A DNA stretch of 64,000 nucleotides from Chloroflexota bacterium (GCA_025935925.1 JAICUI010000005.1:27189-91188), one strand, 5' to 3'. Shown: positions 23,185 through 32,022, counted from the stretch's first letter. Notes: generated from the letters alone by a model not told the origin. A program made the numbers and translations.

Positions 23185-25584
23185 ATGCGCAGTCCGCGGC
23201 TCCGCCTCCGCCGTCCCGCTCCTCGTGCGCTGCTGATCGCGGGCGCCGCGACCCTCGGCATCGTCCTCGTCGTCGGTCTCGTCGCAACCCTGCTCCGACC
23301 CCAACCCGTCACGGGGTCGTCGCCGGTGTTCACGATGACCTCGGGGTGGACCCTGCTCGAGCTGCAGCAGCGGCTGGAGGCGGGCGACGTGACCGCCGTC
23401 ACCGCGACGGGGACGCCCGGCGCCGGCGACGGCCACCTGGTCGCGCGGCGCAGCGACGGCACGCTCGTCCCGATCGACCTCACGGTCGCGCCCGAGGAGG
23501 CCGCGAGGTCGCTCGCCGCGCTCGGGTACGGCGACCGGCTCACCGACGAGGCATGGGCCGCCGCCCGTGCCACCCGGCCACTGGCCGGCCAGCCTGCCGA
23601 TCCCGTCCGCACGATCGTCGGCGCGGCGCTGCCGGTCGCGATGATCGTGGCCGTGCTGCTGCTCGTGCTGTCCGCGTTCCGTGGTGGTCTGCGGATGCGG
23701 CGTCCGGCGGCCTTTGCCGTCGTGATGCCCGGCCGCGGCGAGGCCAAGGCGACCGGCAACGGCAGCGGACCCGTCGGCGTGCGCCTCGCGGACGTCGCCG
23801 GCTGCGACGAGGCCAAGTCCGAGCTGACCGAGGTGATCGACTTCCTGCGCGACCCGGACCGGTTCGCCCGGCTCGGGGCCACGCTGCCCCGCGGTGTCCT
23901 CCTGTACGGACCGCCGGGCACCGGCAAGACGATGCTCGCCAAGGCGGTCGCCAACGAGGCGGGCGTCGCGTTCCTCCACGTCTCGGGCTCCGAGTTCGTG
24001 GAGAAGTACGTCGGCGTCGGCGCCAAGCGCGTTCGCGACCTGTTCGCGCAGGCGCGCAAGCTCGGTCGCGCGGTGATCTTCGTCGACGAGTTCGACGCGC
24101 TCGCCAAGCAGCGCGGCGGCCCGAACGGCCACGAGGAGCGCGAGCAGACGCTCAACCAGCTGCTCGTCGAGCTCGACGGGTTCGCGCCGAACGACGACAT
24201 CGTCGTGATCGCGGCGACGAACCGCCTCGACGTCCTCGATGCCGCCGTCCTGCGGCCGGGCCGCTTCAACCGCAAGGTGCACGTCGGGCTGCCCGACGTC
24301 CGCGGCCGGCGCGAGATCCTCGGCGTCCACACGCGGGACAAGCCGCTGACGGCGACCGTCGACCTCGACAACCTCGCCCGCAAGACGTACGGCTTCTCGG
24401 GCGCGCAGCTCGCGGATCTCGTCAACGAGGCGGCGATCCTCGCGGCGCGTGGCGGCGCCGAGGCCATCGACGGCCCCGACCTCCAGGCGGGCTGGCTCAA
24501 GGTGGCGGTTGGCACGGGCCGGCGGCGGTCGATGGACGAGCGGGAGCGCGCGATCATCGCCGCGCACGAGGTCGGTCATGCGATCTGCGGCCGCGTCCAC
24601 GGTGACCGGCGGCGCGTCGAGGAGATCAGCCTCTTCGCGCACGGCGAGGCGCTGGGCGTGACCGTGAGCAGCCAGGAGGACAACGACCTTCCGTCGGAGT
24701 CCGACCTCCACGCCCGGCTGGTCGCCCTCATGGGCGGTCGCGCCGCGGAGGAGCTGCTGTTCCACGAGGTGACCGGCGGCGCGTCGAACGACTTCGAGAA
24801 GGCGACCCAGATCGCGACGACGATGGTCACGCGCTTCGGCATGGGCCGCGATCCCGACGCGCCCGATGCGGGCCTGTCCGGTCGCGGCGTGCTCTCGCTG
24901 TTCGTGCCGCGCAACGGCGGCAACCTGCCGTCCGAGGTCCAGCCGGCCGCGACGCGCGCCATCCGGGCGATCCTCGACAAGGCCTACGCAGACGCGTGCG
25001 ACACGCTCGCCGAGCACCTCCCGACGCTGCGCAGGATCGCGGCGTACCTGGTCCAGGAGGAGCGGCTGGACGGGGAGACGTTCGCCGCCCTGTTCGACGG
25101 GACGATCGAGGTGCCGGCCGCCGACAGCGAGTGGCGACCGGCGGGCACGCGGCCGCGCGATTGGGCCGACGTCGTCCCGTTCCGGGATCGCCGGCTGCGG
25201 GGCGGGAACGCGGCGGCCATCGCAGCGATGCGGCCGGTCCCGGAGCTCGCGCCGTTCCCGGATCCCCAGGCCCCGGCGCCCGGGCCGGACCCGGAGCCGC
25301 TCGCCGAGCCCATCCCGATCTCGGCGACGCTCGCCGACGACGTCTCGGCCGCGGTCTCCGCGGACCTGGAGCCCGCGGTGGACGCGATGGCATCCGACGA
25401 GATGGTCGCCATCGCGCCGGCGCGCGTGCAGGCCTTCGAGACGTCCGCCCCGCCGCCCGCCGTGCGGGCGCGGGCGGTCGCCGCGCCGCGTTCGAGGGTG
25501 ACGGGCCGGGTCCGGCGGACCGCCGCCTCCTGGCTCCAGGTCGCCGCCATGCGGATCGCCCCAAAGGATCGCGCCGTCCGCTGA
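23185..25584 (+). CDS. ftsH: FtsH-family ATP-dependent zinc metalloprotease with long C-terminal tail
   Basis: The protein has 799 residues. TM1 is at about 14-37, an extracytoplasmic region follows, and TM2 is at about 147-164. The AAA domain has Walker A GPPGTGKT (242-249), Walker B VIFVDEFDAL, and the SRH region NRLDVLDAAVLRPGRFNR. The protease domain has zinc motif HEVGH (461-465; HEAGH is more usual) and the third ligand Asp in GGASNDFEKAT. From about residue 650 a Pro/Ala-rich tail of about 150 residues, ending basic, is not part of core FtsH. The canonical route is degradation of membrane and regulatory proteins. The genome may have another FtsH; this one has a divergent tail and HEVGH. 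Confidence 0.92.
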   Translation: MRSPRLRLRRPAPRALLIAGAATLGIVLVVGLVATLLRPQPVTGSSPVFTMTSGWTLLELQQRLEAGDVTAVTATGTPGAGDGHLVARRSDGTLVPIDLTVAPEEAARSLAALGYGDRLTDEAWAAARATRPLAGQPADPVRTIVGAALPVAMIVAVLLLVLSAFRGGLRMRRPAAFAVVMPGRGEAKATGNGSGPVGVRLADVAGCDEAKSELTEVIDFLRDPDRFARLGATLPRGVLLYGPPGTGKTMLAKAVANEAGVAFLHVSGSEFVEKYVGVGAKRVRDLFAQARKLGRAVIFVDEFDALAKQRGGPNGHEEREQTLNQLLVELDGFAPNDDIVVIAATNRLDVLDAAVLRPGRFNRKVHVGLPDVRGRREILGVHTRDKPLTATVDLDNLARKTYGFSGAQLADLVNEAAILAARGGAEAIDGPDLQAGWLKVAVGTGRRRSMDERERAIIAAHEVGHAICGRVHGDRRRVEEISLFAHGEALGVTVSSQEDNDLPSESDLHARLVALMGGRAAEELLFHEVTGGASNDFEKATQIATTMVTRFGMGRDPDAPDAGLSGRGVLSLFVPRNGGNLPSEVQPAATRAIRAILDKAYADACDTLAEHLPTLRRIAAYLVQEERLDGETFAALFDGTIEVPAADSEWRPAGTRPRDWADVVPFRDRRLRGGNAAAIAAMRPVPELAPFPDPQAPAPGPDPEPLAEPIPISATLADDVSAAVSADLEPAVDAMASDEMVAIAPARVQAFETSAPPPAVRARAVAAPRSRVTGRVRRTAASWLQVAAMRIAPKDRAVR

Positions 25585-25592
25585 TCGATCCC

Positions 25593-25612
25593 GGCCGGCG
25601 CGCGCGCCGGCC
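25593..25612. terminator. Palindromic hairpin after ftsH
   Basis: A fully self-complementary 20-bp GC palindrome begins 8 nt after the ftsH stop. It can form a strong stem, though the loop must be opened from the palindrome centre, and there is no U-tract. Confidence 0.4.
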
Positions 25613-25847
25613 TGCCGTCGCTGTCACGGGGAAGGGAGATGGCGGCGGTCGGAGGGGGAACGTGCGACTCGGGGAGGGAGAGGCGACCGCCGCCGGACAT
25701 AGCGTCGCGTCGGGCGCGTTGAAGCGGGGTCGCTCGCGCCGAACGCCGCCTCGCATCGGCATGCCGAGGTCATTACACGGCGACCCGCATCCGTCACGCC
25801 GCGGAACGCGAAGGGGTTGACGTCGCGCGCTGCGACGTCCGATCCTA

Positions 25848-25863
25848 TTGCAACGCGTTGCAG
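25848..25863. promoter_or_regulatory. Nur-like box: palindrome TGCAACG-CGTTGCA
   Basis: TTGCAACGCGTTGCAG holds a perfect 14-bp palindrome at 25849-25862. It resembles the Nur (nickel-responsive Fur) boxes of Streptomyces, built of TTGCAA-like halves. It lies 32 nt before the permease start codon, and the second gene encodes a Fur-family protein, so local autoregulation by metal is the simplest reading. Confidence 0.6.
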
Positions 25864-25894
25864 TTACGCACGCTCGCAACAGCAGGAGGGCCGG

Positions 25895-26887
25895 TTGACG
25901 GTTCCCGATCTCGCGCTCGTCCCGCCGCTCGCCGCCGTCGCCGTCGGGAGCGGTCTCGGCATCCTGATCACCGGTCTCCTGCTCGGGTTCCGGCACGGCT
26001 TCGACTGGGACCACCTCGCGGCGATCACCGACATCACGTCGACCACCGCCGCCGCGGATGCGGGGAGCGACCTGCACGAAGAGCAGCACCAGGCGGCGTC
26101 ACGCGGCCACGAGCATCCGCACGGTGGCCGGGCCGAGATGGTCGTCCACGAGTCGGGCGGCGGGGCCGCGGTCGCGACGATGTCGTCGCTGGCGTCCGTG
26201 GGCGTGGGCCGGTCGCGACTGGTCAAGGAGCAGCGCCACGCGATCGTCCTCGGGACGCTGTACGCCTTCGGGCACGCGCTCGTGGTGTTCTCGCTCGGGA
26301 TGCTCGCGCTCGCCTTCGGCGCGATCCTGCCGGACTGGGTCGACCCGATCATGGGCCGGATCGTGGGCTTCACGCTGCTGTTCCTGGGCGTGTGGGTCTT
26401 CATCTCGCTGTGGCAGTACCTCCGGAACGGGACCGAGTTCCGGCTGCGGAGCCGCTGGATGCTGGTGTTCGACGGCGTCCGTTACGCGTGGCGGCGGTTC
26501 CAGGCCCGGATGCACGGCCACGAGCACGTCGCGCCGCTCGAGATGAGCTCGTACGGCTATCGAACCGCATTCGGCGTCGGCATGATCCACGGCATCGGCG
26601 CCGAGACCGGGTCGCAGGCCCTGCTGATCGCCGCGGTCGGCGGCGCGACCGGCGCCGGGCTGGGCGTGCCGATGCTGCTCGCGTTCATCGTCGGCCTTCT
26701 CGCGTCGAACACGCTCGTCGTCGTCGTGTCGGCGACCGGGTTCGTCGCCGGGCAGATCCGCCGCCCGCTGTACATCACGATCGGCGTGCTGGCCGGGATC
26801 TTCAGCATCGCCGTGGGGCTCGCGTTCATCACCGGGACCGAGTCGATCCTGCCCGACCTCACGCAGCTGCTCGGCGGCGGCCTGTGA
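25895..26887 (+). CDS. Nickel/cobalt permease (NiCoT, HoxN/NixA family)
   Basis: The protein has 330 residues from TTG 25895, chosen because AGGAGG lies 5 nt upstream; an earlier ATG (25817) would place the start before the palindromic operator. GFRHGFDWDHLAAITD carries the NiCoT H-x4-D-H metal motif in TM helix 2. GTLYAFGHALVVFSLG and GMIHGIGAETGSQ are the other family signatures. Eight hydrophobic segments are visible. A His/Glu-rich cytoplasmic loop (about residues 55-85, HEEQHQ, GHEHPHGG) may buffer metal. It imports Ni2+ or Co2+. It is co-transcribed with a Fur-family repressor gene (GTGA overlap). Confidence 0.9.
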   Translation: MTVPDLALVPPLAAVAVGSGLGILITGLLLGFRHGFDWDHLAAITDITSTTAAADAGSDLHEEQHQAASRGHEHPHGGRAEMVVHESGGGAAVATMSSLASVGVGRSRLVKEQRHAIVLGTLYAFGHALVVFSLGMLALAFGAILPDWVDPIMGRIVGFTLLFLGVWVFISLWQYLRNGTEFRLRSRWMLVFDGVRYAWRRFQARMHGHEHVAPLEMSSYGYRTAFGVGMIHGIGAETGSQALLIAAVGGATGAGLGVPMLLAFIVGLLASNTLVVVVSATGFVAGQIRRPLYITIGVLAGIFSIAVGLAFITGTESILPDLTQLLGGGL

Positions 26888-27396
26888 CGGCGAGCCGGCA
26901 GGTGGCGCCGGCGCGGAGCGCGGCTCCCTCCGCTCCCTCCGGTCCCTCGGCTCCCTCCGCGACGGCGACCGCACCCTGGGACGAGCTCCCCGCGCGCATC
27001 CGTGCCCGCGGCCTGCGCTGGACGCCGCAGCGCCGGATCCTCCTCGAGGTGCTGTCCCGCAGCGAGGGCCACGTCACGGGCGCGGAGCTCGTCGAACGCT
27101 GCCGCGCGGCCGATCCGTCGACCGTGCCGTCGACGGTGTACCGGACGCTCGACGTGCTGGAGGAGCTGGGTATCGTGCAGCACGCCCATGGCGCCGACGG
27201 TCGCGAGGAGTTCCACGTCCTGCCCGTCAGCCAGCACGGCCACCTGCACTGCCTGGGGTGTCACCAGTCGTGGGAGATCTCGTCCGACGAGGCCGCGGCC
27301 CTCGGCCGGGTCCTCGAGCGCGAGCGGGGGTTCGCGATGGACCTCTCGCACCTCACGGTGTCGGGGCATTGCCGCGCGTGTGGCGGCGATGGCTGA
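26884..27396 (+). CDS. Fur-family metal-responsive repressor (Nur-like)
   Basis: The protein has 170 residues from GTG 26884, overlapping the permease stop. A 35-residue Ser/Pro/Ala low-complexity lead (APSAPSGPSAPSA) precedes the Fur fold. The winged helix is RARGLRWTPQRRILLEVLSR, with the recognition helix in TVPSTVYRTLDVLEELGIV. The metal-binding half has HVLPVSQHGHLHCLGCH and SGHCRACG, two CxxC pairs for a structural zinc and His ligands for sensing. The permease context suggests nickel or cobalt as co-repressor, hence Nur-like; zinc (Zur) is the alternative. Its start GTG would need the upstream SD within the permease. Confidence 0.88.
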   Translation: MTASRQVAPARSAAPSAPSGPSAPSATATAPWDELPARIRARGLRWTPQRRILLEVLSRSEGHVTGAELVERCRAADPSTVPSTVYRTLDVLEELGIVQHAHGADGREEFHVLPVSQHGHLHCLGCHQSWEISSDEAAALGRVLERERGFAMDLSHLTVSGHCRACGGDG

Positions 27397-27919
27397 GGTC
27401 CCGTACCGGTTCGCGGGGCGCGTGCCGGCCGGCGTCACGCCCGTCGTCCCGGGACCCGGCGAGGAGTCCGTGTGGGACTATCCGCGGCCCCCGCGCGTCG
27501 AGGCGGTGCCCGAGCGGGTCCGGATCGTGATCGACGGGATCACCGTCGCGGACTCCACGCGGGCCGTCCGGGTGCTCGAGACCGCCGGCGCACCGGTGTA
27601 CTACGTCCCACGCGACGACGTGCGCCTGGACCTGTTCGCGCCCTCCGCCCGGACGTCGAGCTGCGAGTGGAAGGGCGCGGCGTCGTACTGGTCCTCTACG
27701 GCAGGCCGCGGTCGGCCGGACGTCGCGTGGTCGTACGAGCGGCCGCTCGCGGGGTACGAGGCGATCACGGGGCACCTGGCGTTCTACGCGAGCCGGGTCG
27801 ACGAGGCATGGGTCGGTGACGAGCGAGCGACGCCGCAGCCGGGCGGGTTCTACGGGGGCTGGATGACGTCGCGCATCGTGGGCCCGGTCAAGGGCGAGCC
27901 CGGCTCCTCCGGCTGGTAG
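27389..27919 (+). CDS. DUF427-family protein
   Basis: The protein has 176 residues from ATG 27389, overlapping the Fur gene stop by 8 nt. ESVWDYPRPPRVE, VRIVIDGITVADSTRAVRVLET, PVYYVPRDDV, SSCEWKGAASYW and ITGHLAFYASRVDEAWVGDE are the conserved blocks of DUF427. Some relatives are described as nucleotidyltransferase-like, but the role is not known to me. Its last 70 nt overlap, in the opposite direction, the end of the serine hydrolase gene. Confidence 0.88.
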   Translation: MAEVPYRFAGRVPAGVTPVVPGPGEESVWDYPRPPRVEAVPERVRIVIDGITVADSTRAVRVLETAGAPVYYVPRDDVRLDLFAPSARTSSCEWKGAASYWSSTAGRGRPDVAWSYERPLAGYEAITGHLAFYASRVDEAWVGDERATPQPGGFYGGWMTSRIVGPVKGEPGSSGW

Positions 27920-28755
27920 GCGTCGAGCACCGCGTCCGACACGGCGGGCCACGCGTCGCCCGCCCACGCGCCGAACGGGCGGTCGGTGAGGCATGCGACC
28001 GCGATCCGGGCCACCGGATCCACCCACAGGAACGTCCCGCTGCGGCCGAAGTGCCCGAACGTCTGCGGCGAGTTGCGCGCCCCGGTCCAGTGCGGCGCCT
28101 TCGACCCGCGGATCTCGAACCCGAGTCCCCAGTCGTTGGGATCCTGGAATCCGAAGCCGGGCAGGACGCCGCGCAGCCCCGGCAGCTGGACGCGTGCCGC
28201 CTCGGCGAGCAGGTCGCCCGGAAGCACCGACGGCGCGAGCAGCTCGTGCGCGAACGTGGCGAGGTCGGCCGCCGGACCCACGGCGCCCTGCGACGCCGGA
28301 CCCTCGAGCCGCGTGCCGTCCATCCCGAGCGGGCCAGTCACCCAGCCCGAGACGAGGCTCGCGAACCCGGCGCCGGCGCGCGTCGCGACCAGGTCGCCCA
28401 GCAGGTCGAACGCGGCGTTGGAGTAGATCCGGGTCCGCGCCGGCGGCGACAGCGCAGTGTCTTGGTCGGGCGCAAGCCCCGAGGCATGGGCGAGCAGGTG
28501 GCGCACCGTCGAGCCGGGTGGTCCCGCGGGCTCGTCGAGCGCCACGAGACTGCGCGACACCGCGACCAGGACCGTTGCGGCGGTCAGCGGCTTCGTGACG
28601 GACGCCCACGGCAGGGGAAGGTCGAGCGGCCCGCGTGCGGCCACGAGCCCTTCCACGTCGACGACGGCCACGGTGGCCGCCGATGCGCCCCATGCGTCGA
28701 CCGCCTCGAGGACGCGACGATCGAACGCGGCCGATCGCCGCGACGCCTGGATCAC
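27850..28755 (-). CDS. Beta-lactamase-family serine hydrolase (class C/esterase type)
   Basis: The protein has 301 residues. The S-x-x-K motif is SVTK (Ser52-Lys55), the Y-x-N motif is YSN (Tyr111), and HFGRSGT matches the H-x-G/K-T-G position. HLLAHASGLAPD is another typical block. No signal peptide is seen, so it is more likely a cytoplasmic esterase or peptidase than a resistance enzyme. Its start overlaps the DUF190 gene by 4 nt (ATGA). Convergent 70-nt coding overlap with the DUF427 gene at the 3' ends is unusual in length. Both frames keep their family C-terminal features up to near the overlap. Confidence 0.87.
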   Translation of the reverse strand: MIQASRRSAAFDRRVLEAVDAWGASAATVAVVDVEGLVAARGPLDLPLPWASVTKPLTAATVLVAVSRSLVALDEPAGPPGSTVRHLLAHASGLAPDQDTALSPPARTRIYSNAAFDLLGDLVATRAGAGFASLVSGWVTGPLGMDGTRLEGPASQGAVGPAADLATFAHELLAPSVLPGDLLAEAARVQLPGLRGVLPGFGFQDPNDWGLGFEIRGSKAPHWTGARNSPQTFGHFGRSGTFLWVDPVARIAVACLTDRPFGAWAGDAWPAVSDAVLDAYQPEEPGSPLTGPTMRDVIQPP

Positions 28756-29099
28756 GGCACGCTGTCGCCGCCGGCGCGATAGACCACGACCTCGACGTGT
28801 TCCAGCGTGATGAGCCCGCCGCGCACCATCGCCTCGAGCTCGGGGAGCACGCCGCGGATCCGGTCTTCGGCATCGACCGCCTCGAGGAGGATCGGCAGGT
28901 CCTCGGACAGGGCGAGGATCCGGGTCGTGTGGACCCGCGACGAGCGGCCGTAGCCCTCGATCCCGCGGAAGACGGAGACGCCCCGGATCCCGCGCTCACG
29001 GAGCAGCCGGACGATCGCGTCGTACAGCGGCTTGCCGTCGTGGGTGTCGGACTCGCCGATGTAGACGCGGACGAGCAGCGCGTCGCCTTCGATCGTCAC
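28752..29099 (-). CDS. DUF190 protein (CrcB-associated)
   Basis: The protein has 115 residues: LLVRVYIGESDTHDGKPLYDAIV, RERGIRGVSVFRGIEGYG, LPILLEAVDAEDRI and ITLEHVEVVVY are the DUF190 blocks, a PII-like ferredoxin fold. It sits directly after crcB, as is common. It may bind a nucleotide or regulate the channel, but no function is established for it here. The ATG overlaps neither crcB (10-nt gap) but the downstream hydrolase start overlaps its stop. Confidence 0.9.
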   Translation of the reverse strand: MTIEGDALLVRVYIGESDTHDGKPLYDAIVRLLRERGIRGVSVFRGIEGYGRSSRVHTTRILALSEDLPILLEAVDAEDRIRGVLPELEAMVRGGLITLEHVEVVVYRAGGDSVP

Positions 29100-29109
29100 C
29101 GATCGCCTC

Positions 29110-29484
29110 CTACGGCAGGGCGCGGCCGACCGCGAGCCCGGCGATCACCGCGACCAGGCCGAGGGCGACCGATCCGACGAGGTTGATCGCCGCGAGCTGC
29201 CAGGCGCCGTCCTCGACCAGCCGCCACGACTCGAGCATCCACGTCGAGAACGTCGTGTACGCGCCGATGAACCCGATCATCACCGGGCCACGGATCGTCG
29301 CGGGCAGGACGTCGCGCTCGGTCGCCCACGCGAACAGGAGCCCGAGGACAAAGGCGCCGCTGAGGTTGACGACGAGCGTCCCGAACGGGAACGCGGACTG
29401 CGCACGCTCGCTGACCGACAGGTCGACGACGCGGCGCGCGATCGCCCCGAGGAAGCCGCCGATCCCGACCAGCACGAGCTCCAT
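29110..29484 (-). CDS. crcB: Fluoride channel CrcB/Fluc
   Basis: The protein has 124 residues with four hydrophobic helices. GGFLGAIARRVVD, FGTLVVNLSGAFVLG (Asn of the pore) and GFIGAYTTFSTW (the Na+-binding/phenylalanine box region) are all Fluc signatures. It exports fluoride as a dual-topology dimer. It lies 5 nt downstream of fabI and 10 nt upstream of the DUF190 gene. I found no fluoride riboswitch-like leader because the gene is internal to the operon. Confidence 0.92.
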   Translation of the reverse strand: MELVLVGIGGFLGAIARRVVDLSVSERAQSAFPFGTLVVNLSGAFVLGLLFAWATERDVLPATIRGPVMIGFIGAYTTFSTWMLESWRLVEDGAWQLAAINLVGSVALGLVAVIAGLAVGRALP

Positions 29485-29489
29485 CGGCG

Positions 29490-30272
29490 TCAGTCGCCGA
29501 GCGAGGGCACGCCCAGGATGTTGAACCCGCCGTCGACGTAGATGACCTCGCCCGTCACGGCCGAGCTCAGGTCGGAGGCGAGGTAGGTCGCGGTCTTGCC
29601 GCAGTCCTCGATCGAGATGTGCGAGCGCAGCGGCGCCAGCTGGTCGAACGGGCCGTAGAGCTTGCGGAAGCCGGCGATCCCGCCCGCGGACAGGGTCCGG
29701 ATCGGGCCGGCGGAGATGGCGTTGACGCGGATCCCGTCCGGCCCGAGGTCGGCGGCGAGGTACCGCACGGACGCCTCGAGCGCCGCCTTGGCCACGCCCA
29801 TGACGTTGTAGTGGGTCACGACCTTCTCGGCGCCGTAGTAGCTGAGGGTCATGATCGACGAGCCGCGGTGGAGGTAGGGGCGAGCCTCGCGGGCGAGGGC
29901 GACGAGGCTGTACGCGGACACGTCCATCGCCAGCGCGAACCCGTCGCGCGACGTGTCGACGAAGCTGCCGTCGAGGTCCTCGCGCTTGGCGTAGGCGATC
30001 GCGTGGACGAGGATGTCGAGGTCGCCCTGCTGGTCGTGCCACTTGCCCAGGACGGCCTTGATCTCGTCGTCCCTGGTGACGTCGCACGGCTCGACGAAGG
30101 GGCTCCCGATGCGCTCCGCGAGGGGCCGGACGCGCCGCTCGATGAGGCTCTCGACCGAGGAGAAGCCGACCAGCGCGCCCTCGTCGTGGAACGCCTTGGC
30201 GATCCCCCAGGCGATCGAGTGGTCGTTCGCGACGCCGAACACGAGCGCCTTGCGCCCGTCGAGCAGACCCAT
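29490..30272 (-). CDS. fabI: Enoyl-[acyl-carrier-protein] reductase (NADH), FabI
   Basis: The protein has 260 residues from ATG 30270-30272. MGLLDGRKALVFGVANDHSIAWGIA is the FabI-type nucleotide-binding start, and AIAYAKREDLDG follows. The catalytic Tyr155 and Lys162 lie in THYNVMGVAKAAL, matching Y156/K163 of E. coli FabI. The C-terminus GEVIYVDGGFNILG is typical. It does the last reduction in each fatty-acid elongation cycle. It heads an operon with crcB, the DUF190 gene and the serine hydrolase; a functional link is not apparent. Confidence 0.94.
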   Translation of the reverse strand: MGLLDGRKALVFGVANDHSIAWGIAKAFHDEGALVGFSSVESLIERRVRPLAERIGSPFVEPCDVTRDDEIKAVLGKWHDQQGDLDILVHAIAYAKREDLDGSFVDTSRDGFALAMDVSAYSLVALAREARPYLHRGSSIMTLSYYGAEKVVTHYNVMGVAKAALEASVRYLAADLGPDGIRVNAISAGPIRTLSAGGIAGFRKLYGPFDQLAPLRSHISIEDCGKTATYLASDLSSAVTGEVIYVDGGFNILGVPSLGD

Positions 30273-30402
30273 CCGCCAGATCCTCCTTCGTAGGTTCCGC
30301 ATGATGCCCGACTTGCTCGACGTGCCGCGCTGATCGGATGCGGGTCCGCACGCAGGCGGACGCGACGGCCGGGACCTCGGTCGCCGCCGGGCAGGCCGCC
30401 CG

Positions 30403-32022
30403 CTACGTCGTCGGGCGCGTGATCCGCACGTCGTCGACGCCCGCCTCGACGGTCGAGTCGGCGGCGCCGTCCTGGGCCTCGAACCGCAGGTGGATCGTCT
30501 GGCCGGCCCACGCGTCGAGCCCGATGCTCGCCGAGCCCCACGTCCCCGCAACCGTCGACGCCGATCCCGTGCGCTCCCACACGACGGTCTGCGTTCCGCT
30601 CGCGTCCTCGACGATCGCCCGGAGGTGGTCGTCGGCCGACGACGATGCCGTGTGCGCGAACAGCCAGCGGAACGCGAGCCGCTGTCCGGTCCCGACGGGC
30701 AGCGTGATCGAGCGAGAGCGGGCGGTGGTGCGCCCATCGAGGTCGAACTCGCCGATGGAGGATCCTGCGCGCGTGCCGGTGACGAACGCGCTGGACCCGG
30801 ACGGCACGCCGTCGGGCTGCAGCGTGACGCCGCTCGACGTCGCGGACCGCTGCGGGTTGCCGCGGGTCCAGCGCCCCGACGCCGGCGCAGTGTCGCTCCG
30901 ATCGGGGTCGATCGTCCACCCTCGGGCGACCTCCAGGTCGTCGTCGAACGCGCCGCAACGCTCGATGCGGACGGTCGCGCCCAGCACGGCCAGCGGGCAC
31001 CACGCGCGCTCCATCAGGTACAGCACGGCCTCCCGGTTGCGTGACGTCTCCGGGCCGATCATCGAGTCCTTCGGATAGTCGACGACGGACATCTCGAGCG
31101 TGTACGAGAACACGCGGTACGTGCCGTACAGGTAGTCGCGCGTCGTCCCGTGACTGACGTACAGGTCGCTCGCCTGCTCGGGCCGGTAGCCGTTGGTCGA
31201 CGCCATGTGCCTCCCGATCGCGGCCAGCGCCGCGTGGTCCTGCGAGGTCATGTCCGAGGGCACGTTCGTCTTCGTGTAGCCGTACGGCCACATCACCAGG
31301 CGGCCGTCCTCGTGGAACGAGATCGCGACCCGGATCTGCTGGACGCCGTTCACGACGCGGCTCTTGAGGAAGTCCCGCATCGCGCGCGTCTCCGGGGCGG
31401 AGAACGCGTACGGCCCGTGGTACGTGATCGCGAGCGGGTTGGTCGAGGTGCGGCCGCCGGTTCCCCAGCGGTAGCCGTAGTTGCGGTTGAGGTCGGTGCC
31501 GATCGTCCCGTTCGCGTTCGGCTGGCGGTTCTTGCGCCAGTAGTGGAACGCGCCGTCGTGGATGTCGAACTCGGCGCCGTCGGGGTTCATCGCGAACACG
31601 ATCCACACCTCGGTCGAGTTCACGATGTTCGTGACCCGCGGGTCCGTGCCGTAGCCGTCGACGAGCCAGTGGAGGATGTGCAGGGTCATCTCCAGGCCCA
31701 TGTGCTCGTCGCTGTGGTGGAGGCCGTCGAACAGGACCTCCGGCTCGTTCTCGTCGATGCCGACGTTGTCGCTGATCTTCGCCGCCCACAGCTGGCGACC
31801 CTTGTAGCTGGTTCCGATGCTGAACCGCCGGACGATCGACGGATGCGCATCGGCGACGGCCTTGAGCTCCGCGGTCAGCTCCGCGTACGTGTGGTAGCCG
31901 TGATGGCCGGCCGGGAACTCGGACGCCGACGTCGTCGCGGGAAGCGCGATCACGGCCACGAGCGCGGCGACCAGCGCCAGCGAGGAGGACGATCGACGAA
32001 GACGGCGAACGACGGCCTGCAT
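30403..32022 (-). CDS. Secreted M14-family zinc carboxypeptidase
   Basis: The protein has 539 residues with a signal peptide (1-33, SSLALVAALVAVIALPATTSA). The M14 domain (about 40-345) has zinc ligands His103/Glu106 (LHHSDEHMG) and His in ISFHEDGRL, the substrate Arg region (GTDLNRNYGYRWG), and the catalytic Glu in FSYTLEMSVVDYP. A C-terminal beta-sandwich (about 360-537, ending GVDDVRIT) looks like a carbohydrate- or matrix-binding module; its sequence (FRWLFAHT, TIHLRFEAQD) resembles the galactose-binding/MAM style. It would release C-terminal residues from peptides outside the cell. It is monocistronic, 130 nt from fabI and divergent from the dehydrogenase gene. Confidence 0.9.
   Translation of the reverse strand: MQAVVRRLRRSSSSLALVAALVAVIALPATTSASEFPAGHHGYHTYAELTAELKAVADAHPSIVRRFSIGTSYKGRQLWAAKISDNVGIDENEPEVLFDGLHHSDEHMGLEMTLHILHWLVDGYGTDPRVTNIVNSTEVWIVFAMNPDGAEFDIHDGAFHYWRKNRQPNANGTIGTDLNRNYGYRWGTGGRTSTNPLAITYHGPYAFSAPETRAMRDFLKSRVVNGVQQIRVAISFHEDGRLVMWPYGYTKTNVPSDMTSQDHAALAAIGRHMASTNGYRPEQASDLYVSHGTTRDYLYGTYRVFSYTLEMSVVDYPKDSMIGPETSRNREAVLYLMERAWCPLAVLGATVRIERCGAFDDDLEVARGWTIDPDRSDTAPASGRWTRGNPQRSATSSGVTLQPDGVPSGSSAFVTGTRAGSSIGEFDLDGRTTARSRSITLPVGTGQRLAFRWLFAHTASSSADDHLRAIVEDASGTQTVVWERTGSASTVAGTWGSASIGLDAWAGQTIHLRFEAQDGAADSTVEAGVDDVRITRPTT

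Larger units (their letters stand above)
25585..25894. other. 310-nt gap between ftsH and the nickel/cobalt permease
   Basis: It contains a GC palindrome just after the ftsH stop and, at its right end, a perfect 14-bp palindrome and a strong AGGAGG (25884-25889). The middle shows no gene or repeat. Confidence 0.5.

Noticed and set aside
26930..26980. CTCCCTCCG repeats as a regulatory repeat
   Set aside because: They lie inside the Fur-family gene and simply encode its Ser/Pro/Ala N-terminal stretch.
29100..30300. Fluoride riboswitch for crcB
   Set aside because: crcB is internal to an operon 5 nt after fabI and there is no leader for one.
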